Source of the DNA: CAZGLK01 sp964526375 | GTDB taxonomy: Bacteria; Patescibacteriota; Minisyncoccia; JACQLN01 | NCBI GenBank assembly: GCA_964526375.1 | Contig: CAZGLK010000013.1 | Coordinates: 1 to 18,369, forward strand | Reading direction: 5' to 3' | Length of the DNA stretch: 18,369 bases | Shown: positions 12,640 to 18,369 of the stretch, one piece after another | How the letters are laid out: each line of letters starts with the position of its first letter | Position numbering within the stretch: position 1 is the stretch's first letter | Notes under the pieces: generated by a model | Database searches by the model: none | Told to the model about the DNA's origin: nothing | The model's input: the letters and a program-made list of their open reading frames with translations, nothing else | Program-made: the position numbers and the translations under genes

Positions 12640-14434
12640 TTACCTGCCCTTTAGAAAGGATAACATTCTATCTAGAGGGTACGCATTGATTACATCGCTC
12701 TTTTTGGCCCAGCCGCGGCGGGCTTGAGCAATACCTAACTCCAAGTATTGAAAGTGCTGGGTGGAATGAGCGTCGGAATCAATGGCCAGTTTTACGCCCG
12801 CCTCCACCGCTTTTCTGATATATTCGTCTTTTAAGTCCAGCCGATCGGGGAAAGCATCTATCTCCAAAGCCGTCCTTGTTTTCTTAGCCACTTTAATAAT
12901 TTCATCCATATCAACTTCATAAGCCGGTCGGCGGTTTATGATTCGGCCGGTGGGATGGAACAAAATATCAATATGGGGGCTGGAGATGGCTGTTATAATC
13001 CGTTGGGTCTGTTCAGAGCGCGAAAGATTAAAGTGGCTATGCACCGCCGCGCCAACCACATCCAGTTTAGCCAAAACCTTATCGTCTATGTCCAACAAGC
13101 CGTCCTTGAGGATATTTACCTCGGCGCCCTTGAGAACCTGGAACTTAGAACCTGGAACTTGGAACTTGCGATTGATTTTATCAATCGCGGCCATTTGGCG
13201 CAACAGTTTTTTCTCATCGGCACCGCCGGTCATAGCCAAAGATTTGGTATGATCGGTGATGACAATATATTCCAAGCCCGCTTTTTGGGCGGCTTCGGCC
13301 ATTTCTTCAATGGAATCCTCGCCGTCGGTCCAGTTGGTCTGCACCTGCAGATCGCCCTTCAACGAACCATATTCAATCAGTTTTGGTAAACCAGGAAGTT
13401 TACCCTGAGCTTGTCGAAGGGCCGCCTCAATCTCCCCGCTTGCAGTTCTCATCTCCGGAGGAATAAAATCCATGNNNNNNNNNNAAAACCTTATAAATCT
13501 CCTCCTCTGTCTTCCCCGCTACCATTTTCTCCTTCTGCGTAAGTCCGCGTCTAGGTCCGCGTAAGTCCGCGCTCTTAAAGAGGCCGTATTCATTCAACTT
13601 ATAGCCGCGCTTGACGGCAATCTTGCGCAATTCCACATTATGATTTTTGTCTCCGGTAAAATACTGCAGGGCTGCCCCGAAACTCTCCGGCGGCACCACC
13701 CGCAAATCTATCTCCAAACCATCTTTTAATTTAACGGAACTTTTAGTTGGCCCGTGAGCCACCACTCGCTCTACCTCCGGCATAGAAACAAAATCTTTCA
13801 TAACCGCTTCTGGTTTTTTAGAGATTATCAAAATATCAACATCACCTATGGTCTCCTGCATTCTGCGGACTGATCCGGCTACCACAACTTTTTCGGTGTG
13901 GGGATGTTCGTCCAGCCGGCGAACAATCTCGCGAATCGCGGGCAAAACAAAACCCAAAACGTATCGGCCGCGGTGTTTTTTTACAAATTCAATGCCCCGC
14001 AAAATTTTTTCCTCCGATTTCTCGCCAAAACCCTCCAATCCGCTGATTTTGCCGCTCTTGGCCGCCTTCTCCAGCTGGCCCAGATTCTTAATTCCTAATT
14101 CCTTGTACAATTTATAAACCGCTTTTGGGCCAATACCCTCAACCGAGGTCAGCTCGTCAATATGCACCGGAATTTTTTTCTTCAATGATTCATAATCCTT
14201 AACGCGTCGGGTTTTGATGTATTCCTCAATCCGCTCGGCCATACCACGCCCGACGCCGGGAACATCTTCCAGAGCTTTCAAACCGCCTTTTTTGTAAAGC
14301 TCGCGCAGATCCTCGGGAGAATTTTCAATATCCTGCGCCGCGCGCTCAAAAGCGCGCGGCTTAAAAGCCACCCCCTGCATCTCCAACATCACCCCCATTT
14401 CCCTAAAAATTTTGGCGATATCTTGGTTGATCAT
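12640..14434 (-). CDS. polX: DNA polymerase X with PHP domain (interrupted by a 10-N gap)
   Basis: Two reading frames that join across an N gap. N-terminal 316 residues: 8-kDa-like domain, three helix-hairpin-helix motifs (LEDVPGVGRGMAERI, LTSVEGIGPKAVYKL, LEGFGEKSEEKIL) and the polymerase X palm with AGSVRRMQETIGDVDILI (catalytic D198, D200) and LEIDLRVVP (D243). C-terminal PHP domain: ITDHTKSLAMTGG, KGAEVNIL, VHSHFNLS, HPTGRIINRR and IDSDAH are kept, but the first metal motif DLHxHT is DLQVQT. The joint EEIYKV-[gap]-MDFIPPEMR fits family EEIYKxLGM with about 3 missing bases. Repair polymerase with a possibly altered exonuclease. Three repeat-encoded inserts are present. Confidence 0.95.
13134..13168. 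repeat. 7-nt tandem array GAACTTG inside polX, 5 units
   Basis: GAACCTG, GAACTTA, GAACCTG, GAACTTG, GAACTTG; encodes KFQVPGSKFQV just before the conserved LKGAEVNIL motif. Same unit as the arrays in ileS. Confidence 0.9.
13403..13421. repeat. CCCTGAGCTTGTCGAAGGG palindrome inside polX
   Basis: 19-bp near-palindrome encoding part of LRQAQGKLP. The same core (CCTGAG..GTCGAAGGG) occurs in the noncoding repeat at 18031-18082. Confidence 0.85.
13475..13484. other. Scaffold gap (10 N) inside polX
   Basis: Splits polX; the family alignment suggests about 3 missing bases (one Leu-Gly pair partly present), so the frame break is artificial. Confidence 0.95.
13534..13571. repeat. 10/12/10-nt CCGCGT repeat inside polX
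   Basis: TCTGCGTAAG, TCCGCGTCTAGG, TCCGCGTAAG, TCCGCGCT; encodes SADLRGPRRGLTQK between the palm domain and the linker. Identical unit spacing to the ileS copy at 2532-2571. Confidence 0.85.
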
Positions 14435-14460
14435 CCTGCTAAGATATTACCAATTCCCCG

Positions 14461-14499
14461 GCCAAATAAAAATGCCCCCGCGTCAGACGCGGGGGCATT
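14461..14499 (-). terminator. Strong terminator upstream of polX
   Basis: 13-bp perfect stem AATGCCCCCGCGT (14471-14483) with 14487-14499, loop of 3 nt, then TTTATTT on the minus strand. It ends the transcript of the Cys-rich gene, and polX starts 27 nt beyond it. Confidence 0.85.
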
Positions 14500-14514
14500 A
14501 TGTTTCGGGTAACT

Positions 14515-14539
14515 CATGTGCCAAGCTTAGCTTGGCACA
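14515..14539. repeat. 11-bp hairpin between the Cys-rich gene and polX
   Basis: ATGTGCCAAGC / GCTTGGCACAT around TTA. No T tract on either strand; perhaps an mRNA 3' stabiliser or an operator. Confidence 0.6.
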
Positions 14540-14577
14540 TCTTTAGTTAAGAAAGCATTACCTCCTGCTATAATTTT

Positions 14578-14874
14578 TTACACTCTAGCCATCCACTTTT
14601 TGCTAATGATCACGCCAGGCGCGCGATCGCCTGCTGCCTCACGCCTCTTAATCTCCTCTATGACCGAAGTAATCAGATCCCTTTTCCATTCGCTGAAAGG
14701 ATGGTCAGTGACCATTGATACCTCCGAACATTTCTTAACATGTTCCTCGTAGACCTCCCGACTTATCCTCTCTCTACGACAGTAAGGGCACCGGTTACAA
14801 CACGGCACCATATGAACAATGCCGGGGCGGGCGTGGCAATCACAATCACATTCGTCCCATAACTTAACTGACAT
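14578..14874 (-). CDS. Cys/His-rich small protein, predicted zinc binding
   Basis: 98 aa. The N-terminal half has a dense metal-binding pattern: C9, C11, C13, H14, H21, C25, C26, C29, C32 (WDECDCDCH then VPCCNRCPYCRRERI), then H45 and C49 in EEHVKKCSE. The C-terminal half is helical and charged (KRDLITSVIEEIKRRE). I recall 'CDCDCH...PCC.RCP.C' proteins as recurrent CPR hypotheticals; no function is known to me. The start is supported by GGAGGTGG 6 nt before the ATG at 14874. A strong terminator lies downstream. Confidence 0.8.
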   Translation of the reverse strand: MSVKLWDECDCDCHARPGIVHMVPCCNRCPYCRRERISREVYEEHVKKCSEVSMVTDHPFSEWKRDLITSVIEEIKRREAAGDRAPGVIISKKWMARV

Positions 14875-14986
14875 TCAATCCACCTCCTCATCATTTAGGT
14901 TTTAAAATATTAAGGAACAATCTCTTGAACATTAAATGTCCGACACTCGGTGTTGAACAAAGAACTGATTGTACCGTGGACAAAAT

Positions 14987-15211
14987 CTACATCGCCAAGG
15001 CGTTTTTAAGTTCCTTCATATCCAACTCCAATTTTTCAATGCGCCGTTTGTGGTCGGCTAAAATAAGGTTCTCCATGCGATCAAAACGTTTGTCTACCGC
15101 GTCAAAACGTTTATTCATATCCGACCTCAAGCTGTTAACGTCAAACTTTGTTTCAGCAAAGCCCTTTGAAACCATTATAGCCAAGCCATCAATTGTTACT
15201 TTTTTGATCAT
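14987..15211 (-). CDS. Small coiled-coil protein (CPR type)
   Basis: 74 aa from ATG 15211 (MIKKVTIDGLAIMVSKGFAE), chosen because upstream codons lack family character. After the short head comes a continuous helix with heptad spacing: NKRFDAVDKRFDRMENLILA, then KRRIEKLELDMKELKNAL. Proteins of the form 'M.KK.TID.LA.MV..GF.....FD.VE..L...' ending 'R.IEKLE.D' are frequent and often multicopy in Patescibacteria; role unknown. No SD. 104 bp of noncoding DNA before it (on the 14874 side) hold only a small ACAC-CGA-GTGT hairpin near 14944. Confidence 0.75.
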   Translation of the reverse strand: MIKKVTIDGLAIMVSKGFAETKFDVNSLRSDMNKRFDAVDKRFDRMENLILADHKRRIEKLELDMKELKNALAM

Positions 15212-15272
15212 TGTCCAAGAATATACCTTCTTGCCTGCAAAATCAATCCGCAGAAAGCAAGGGTAGGCATAG

Positions 15273-15908
15273 CTAAACCCTAGACTGCCGCCGTTCGGGC
15301 ATAACGCGCTCGCCGGGCAAGCGGCGCGGAACAAGATGCCGTCTTAAACCCAACAACACCAAAGACGCCGCGAAAGAAAGTACGCTTGCGGCCACAAGCA
15401 AAACTTCAAAACCAAAGCGATCCACAATATAGCCGCCCAAGGCGGCCGCGCCGGCCGCGGCCAGCCCCACCGAAAACACGCTTTCCAAGCTCCACTCAAA
15501 ACTTATTCTCCATTTGTCTACATGCCGCGTAAAAATGCCGTACCAAGCCGGCACGGCCCAGGCCATTACAAAGCCGTAGGCGGCCTGAATTACATACAAA
15601 TGCCACGGCTCTTTGGCAAACAAATAGGCAATGGGCACAAAACTGCTTAAAAAGAATCCAAAAAACATGGCCCAAAAATCATCGCGCTCGCCGTCGGTTT
15701 TGTCCAAAAAACGGGCAATGGGCAGTTGAACCAAAGATTTGGTTAGCCAATAAACGGCCGTGGCAAAACCCACCACCTCGGCCGCGCCGCGGCTGATGTT
15801 GTCTACAATAAAAATGGCAAAAACCGGGCCAAAAGAAGCAAAGGCCGAGTTGTAAAAAAAGTCGGCTATAACTAATGTGCGCACCACCTTGTTGATATCC
15901 TTAAACAT
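15273..15908 (-). CDS. Half-size MFS-like membrane protein, 6 TM
   Basis: 211 aa from ATG 15908 (MFKDINKVVRTLVIADFFYN); an upstream ATG at 15941 lies within the preceding terminator and is unlikely. Six hydrophobic helices are visible. The short loop between TM2 and TM3, ARFLDKTDGERDD, has the 'D.....GR'-like character of the MFS A-motif. A complete MFS transporter has 12 TM, so this works as a dimer or is a reduced version, as seen in CPR genomes. The basic tail RRHLVPRRLPGERVMPERRQ is long. The -10 box sits 6 nt from the ATG, predicting a leaderless mRNA. Confidence 0.8.
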   Translation of the reverse strand: MFKDINKVVRTLVIADFFYNSAFASFGPVFAIFIVDNISRGAAEVVGFATAVYWLTKSLVQLPIARFLDKTDGERDDFWAMFFGFFLSSFVPIAYLFAKEPWHLYVIQAAYGFVMAWAVPAWYGIFTRHVDKWRISFEWSLESVFSVGLAAAGAAALGGYIVDRFGFEVLLVAASVLSFAASLVLLGLRRHLVPRRLPGERVMPERRQSRV

Positions 15909-15913
15909 AGTTC

Positions 15914-15943
15914 GATTATAACAAAAAACCCGCTTTGACAAAA
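15914..15943 (-). promoter_or_regulatory. Leaderless promoter for the MFS-like gene
   Basis: Consensus TATAAT (15919-15914, minus), 6 nt before the ATG at 15908; a TTTGTC-like -35 lies 16-17 nt upstream inside the S8 terminator stem. Transcription would start at the start codon. Confidence 0.6.
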
Positions 15944-15951
15944 GCAGGTTT
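15921..15951 (-). terminator. Terminator of the subtilase gene
   Basis: Stem AACCTGCTTT/AAAGCGGGTT with one mismatch on the minus strand, followed by GTTTTTTG. It overlaps the next gene's promoter. Confidence 0.75.
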
Positions 15952-15954
15952 GCC

Positions 15955-15979
15955 TAATTACTTAGTTACTTAATTACCG
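15955..15979. repeat. TAATTACT-type array at the subtilase stop codon
   Basis: Units TAATTACT, TAGTTACT, TAATTACC; includes the TAA stop (15966-15968). Near match to 9597-9628. Confidence 0.75.
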
Positions 15980-17231
15980 GCATCTGCGATAACCCAAAAC
16001 CGCTCGCAATATCATCCCCCAAAGGCAAAATGTCGCGGGCCAGACTCTGCAGCGAAACACGAGTGCTGGTGGCTACGCCATCCCACAGCTTGGCGGCCAA
16101 GCCCGAAACATGGGGCGTGGCCATGGATGTACCAGAAAGATACCTATAGGTGCCGTCGTACCAGGTGGACTCAACATTAACACCCGGCGCGCCAAACTCA
16201 ACCTCCCGCGCCTCAACAATATAATCGCCGTCGTTAACCCCACGGCTGGACCAATCGGGTATAGTTTCGTCTTGAGCTATGGCGCCAACAGCCACCACTT
16301 CGGGGTAAGCCGCCGGCCAATCTATGGTGCCTTTTAGCGGCCCGTCATTGCCGGCCGCGGCTACAACCAAAACATTTTTTTGGTAAGCCTCTTGAATGGC
16401 ATCGCGCAGAATAAAACTTTCGGCATTGCCGCCCAAGCTAACAGAAACAACTTCGGCTCCACTCTGAACGGCATAATCTAACCCAGCCGCCACATCATCA
16501 GCCCAACAGGTGCCGTCGTTGCGGCAAACTTTATAAACAAGCAAATTGGCCTCGCTGGCCACACCCCAAATTCCCAAACTATCAGCGCCGCCATCGGCAG
16601 CAATTGTGCCGGCTACATGAGTGCCATGGCCCTGCTGATCCTGACAGGCCGAACGGGGCGTCGCGCCGCGAGTAAAATCTTTGCAATCTTTAATGCGCCC
16701 CGCCAAATCCAGGTGCTTGATATTAGCGCCGGTATCCAAAACAGCCACATTCACGCCCTTGCCGCCGTTGGTGGAAACTATGGTTTCGTCGCCGTAAACT
16801 TTTTTGATTCCCCAAGGCACGGCATTTTCGGGTTTAGCCGTGCGCTGCTGCGGCTTGGGCACGCGGGCCGATTCCTTCAAAACATCTTTGTCTTGCTGGG
16901 TCAGTTTGTCGGCGGGCAGAATCAAACCCGCCGTTTCCACCGCGCCGGATTCCACCGGCAAAGCAGTAACTTTATACAGCGGCACCTCGCTTACATCCAC
17001 TTTGAATATTCTCTGGAGCGTCCAGACTTCACCGCTGGTCAAGTCGGCGGTAAATCCGTTTTTAAATTCATGCTGAACGCCAAACAAAGTTTTGACAAGA
17101 TAATTTTGAGAAGCAACAAAATAACGGCCGTCAAAGGACCCTTTGGCGTGAGCGCTTAACCCGATTAGCAGAAAAGAGAGAAGAAAAGCCCCAAAAACGG
17201 CAAAAAACCTAGATTGTGGTTTTTTATACAT
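15966..17231 (-). CDS. Secreted subtilisin-like serine protease (S8)
   Basis: 421 aa. A signal peptide (KKPQSRFFAVFGAFLLSFLL to about A29, AHA|K site) is followed by a propeptide-like region (about 30-135) and the S8 domain. The catalytic triad is complete: D166 in VAVLDTGANIKH, H202 in QGHGTHVAGT, S369 in LSGTSMATPHVSG, with the oxyanion N295 in AAAGNDG. C183/C196 and C236/C242 may form disulfides, fitting an extracellular site. It could process surface proteins or degrade host or environmental peptides. It has its own promoter (17251-17280), a leader of about 13 nt and its own terminator. Confidence 0.97.
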   Translation of the reverse strand: MYKKPQSRFFAVFGAFLLSFLLIGLSAHAKGSFDGRYFVASQNYLVKTLFGVQHEFKNGFTADLTSGEVWTLQRIFKVDVSEVPLYKVTALPVESGAVETAGLILPADKLTQQDKDVLKESARVPKPQQRTAKPENAVPWGIKKVYGDETIVSTNGGKGVNVAVLDTGANIKHLDLAGRIKDCKDFTRGATPRSACQDQQGHGTHVAGTIAADGGADSLGIWGVASEANLLVYKVCRNDGTCWADDVAAGLDYAVQSGAEVVSVSLGGNAESFILRDAIQEAYQKNVLVVAAAGNDGPLKGTIDWPAAYPEVVAVGAIAQDETIPDWSSRGVNDGDYIVEAREVEFGAPGVNVESTWYDGTYRYLSGTSMATPHVSGLAAKLWDGVATSTRVSLQSLARDILPLGDDIASGFGLSQMPVIK

Positions 17232-17250
17232 TAGCTTTAATTGTAGGTCA

Positions 17251-17280
17251 ATTATACACCCCCGCCAGAGCCCAAGTCAA
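17251..17280 (-). promoter_or_regulatory. Promoter for the subtilase gene
   Basis: Minus strand TTGACT (17280-17275), 18-nt spacer ending TG, TATAAT (17256-17251): an extended -10 promoter close to consensus. Confidence 0.8.
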
Positions 17281-17299
17281 CCGGCCTTATGCACAACAC

Positions 17300-17329
17300 T
17301 TGACAGCCCAGCTTGAGCAATGCTACATT
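17300..17329 (+). promoter_or_regulatory. Promoter for the two-TM protein gene
   Basis: TTGACA (17300-17305), 18-nt spacer, TACATT (17324-17329) preceded by TGC (extended -10). Divergent from the subtilase promoter. Leader about 60 nt with an SD. Confidence 0.7.
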
Positions 17330-17398
17330 GGCTGAAAGTTCTTTAAATCGGGCTTAAAAAGCCTAGAAGACACCAGCCAATCAATTAGGAGGTTTCCC

Positions 17399-17944
17399 AT
17401 GGAATCAGTAACCGAAACCCAGGAATCGTACCAGCCGACGCAGACAGAAACCAGGTGGGCCGGCACAAAATCCGTGCCCACCCGTCGCGTGTTCTGGACC
17501 AGCATCGTCGCACTGGTTGGTATAACGCTGGTCGCTTGGGCATTCCTCCACAACACTGATGACACTAGGCGCATTTCTATTCCCATCGCCGAAGAAGTCG
17601 TTAGTGTTAAGAGTATATCTCTCGTGGCCGATTTCCAAGCAGGGGGCAACGGCCAAGCTTTTTTTGATGCCGAGTACAAAACACTGCTCATCGGGAAGAG
17701 CGGCCAGCATAGGATTTTAATGGTTGGCATCACCAAGAGTGGCGTCAGTTATTCTTATGAAGAAACATTGGTGGGAGTTTCTTCCTTTCAAGAAATAAAG
17801 GAGATAAACGATTTCCACCCCATATGGGCAACATCGGCTGAAGCAGTAATGGGGCGTGACTGGTGGTGGACGATATTCATCAACGCAGTCGCTGTGATAT
17901 TTTTTGGGTTTCTATCCCTGTCTGTCTACAAGGTCTTTTCATAA
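17399..17944 (+). CDS. Unrecognised protein with two transmembrane segments
   Basis: 181 aa. The start is fixed by AGGAGG 7 nt before the ATG. A Thr/Gln-rich 30-residue cytoplasmic head is followed by TM1 (VFWTSIVALVGITLVAWAFL, about 32-51), a roughly 100-residue extracytoplasmic domain with alternating beta-like strands (ISIPIAEEVVSVKSISLVAD and HRILMVGITKSGVSYSYEET), and TM2 (about 154-177, starting DWWWTIFINAVAVIFF). I do not recognise the family. Promoter, SD, gene and terminator form a self-contained unit, as for the 7061-8494 gene. Confidence 0.85.
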   Translation: MESVTETQESYQPTQTETRWAGTKSVPTRRVFWTSIVALVGITLVAWAFLHNTDDTRRISIPIAEEVVSVKSISLVADFQAGGNGQAFFDAEYKTLLIGKSGQHRILMVGITKSGVSYSYEETLVGVSSFQEIKEINDFHPIWATSAEAVMGRDWWWTIFINAVAVIFFGFLSLSVYKVFS

Positions 17945-17966
17945 TCCTAACCCCAACTGTCCCAAC

Positions 17967-17995
17967 CCAGCGGATTCAACCCCGCTGGTTTTTTA
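17967..17995 (+). terminator. Terminator of the two-TM protein gene
   Basis: CCAGCGG (17967-17973) with CCGCTGG (17982-17988), then TTTTTT. Confidence 0.9.
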
Positions 17996-18029
17996 TTGTT
18001 TCGTCCGCAGAATGCGGTTACGAAACAAT
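17995..18029. repeat. Inverted repeat ATTGTTTCGT / ACGAAACAAT
   Basis: 10-bp outer arms with an inner CCGCA..GCGG stem. First of four inverted-repeat structures in the gene-free stretch 17945-18369. Confidence 0.85.
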
Positions 18030-18030
18030 A

Positions 18031-18082
18031 CCCTGAGCGAGCCTTCGACGAGGCTCAGGCCGAGATGGAGCGAGTCGAAGGG
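18031..18082. repeat. CCCTGAGCGAG..GTCGAAGGG composite palindromic repeat
   Basis: Inner arms GAGCGAGCC / AGGCTCAGG-like and outer CCCTGAG...GTCGAAGGG. Same family as the coding copy at 13403-13421. Confidence 0.8.
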
Positions 18083-18131
18083 TTTTCCTTATGTCCGGAT
18101 ACCGCACTGCTTAATAATTAGGAACGACTTG

Positions 18132-18179
18132 CTATTGTTTCCTCCCATCAGACGATCGTCAGGGGGAAGGAAACAATAG
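18132..18179. repeat. Inverted repeat CTATTGTTTCCT / AGGAAACAATAG
   Basis: 12-bp perfect arms; the inner part holds the palindrome GACGATCGTC (18151-18160). The arm word ATTGTTTC is shared with 17995-18029. Confidence 0.85.
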
Positions 18180-18194
18180 TTATAAACCAATCCA

Positions 18195-18299
18195 AGCAAC
18201 GCGAATTCGCCTGAATGACCAGAGAAATTGAACATATTCGTGGCATTCGGATACACCTGTCTACCGGCAGGCAGGTTCGTGTATTAGGATCGCGTTGCT
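18195..18299. repeat. Inverted repeat AGCAACGCGA / TCGCGTTGCT with inner CCGGCAGGCAGG palindrome
   Basis: 10-bp outer arms (18195-18204, 18290-18299) enclose ACCTGTCTACCGGCAGGCAG (18255-18274) and ATACAC/GTGTAT arms beside it. The rest of 18300-18369 shows nothing I can name. Confidence 0.75.
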
Positions 18300-18369
18300 A
18301 AAATAAACTCTCCTGCGGGTTTGGCTGGTGGGAAGAAGGCAAATTAATTTTTTTTAAATCCTCAATCGC

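Noticed and set aside
12640..14434. Separate genes for a pol X protein and a PHP phosphoesterase
   Set aside because: The two halves abut exactly at an N gap in a region that is contiguous in the PolX family.
15212..15334. Longer N-terminus for the coiled-coil protein
   Set aside because: The extra 41 residues overlap the MFS gene end and do not resemble the family, whose members start MxKKxTID.
1..18369. TGA recoding as in Gracilibacteria/Absconditabacteria
   Set aside because: TGA ends infC, the small ORF at 1113 and the GIY-YIG gene at the expected protein ends, and no conserved protein has in-frame TGA.

Overview
The window most likely comes from a Candidate Phyla Radiation (Patescibacteria, probably Parcubacteria-like) genome. 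The reasons are circumstantial: very small genes of types common in that group (a coiled-coil protein opening MIKKVTIDGLA, a CDCDCH Cys-rich protein, a six-helix half MFS protein), small Doc/AbrB and DUF2283/DUF4258 pairs, very short or absent mRNA leaders, and many short dispersed repeats at gene borders and inside essential genes. TGA is used as an ordinary stop (infC, the GIY-YIG gene), so this is genetic code 11 and not a TGA-recoding CPR lineage. There are two 10-N scaffold gaps, one in rplT and one in polX. In both, the flanking halves are in different frames only because the N count is arbitrary.

Layout. 1-1322 (minus): the 5' part of an unrecognised gene, then a small proline-rich ORF translationally coupled to a DUF4258-DUF2283 pair. 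1375-5509 (minus): recO and a 1197-codon ileS that carries a complete histidine-phosphatase domain between the two halves of a zinc knuckle. 5571-5683 (plus): a candidate free-standing small RNA with promoter, GNRA hairpins and terminator, lacking a plausible ORF. 5679-6761 (minus): a NYN-domain nuclease-like gene, a truncated Doc toxin and its AbrB partner. 6864-8688: a 73-bp direct repeat of the smpB start flanks a 1.68-kb segment carrying one unusual membrane-anchored repeat protein.

8622-10849 (plus) is the translation block: smpB, ssrA (one-piece tmRNA with a readable tag), infC (no ATG start), rpmI and rplT, each pair separated by short-unit repeats, closed by a strong terminator. 10842-12229 (minus): an MGMT-family protein, a NUDIX hydrolase, an XRE regulator and a GIY-YIG protein whose last residues are encoded by a dispersed repeat. 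12250-12536: repeat hairpins and a relict of a second polX 3' end. 12640-14434 (minus): polX, a polymerase X plus PHP protein in which the first HxH metal motif is QxQ. 14578-17231 (minus): a Cys-rich protein, a coiled-coil protein, a half MFS protein and a secreted subtilisin-like protease. 17399-17944 (plus): a two-TM protein with its own promoter, SD and terminator. 17945-18369 contains no gene and is full of inverted repeats.

The strongest second-look items are the IleRS-phosphatase fusion, the small RNA at 5606-5681, the segment flanked by smpB duplications, the 7-nt and 10/12-nt repeat families that lie both between genes and in frame inside ileS and polX, the GIY-YIG/repeat association, and the QxQ PHP site.
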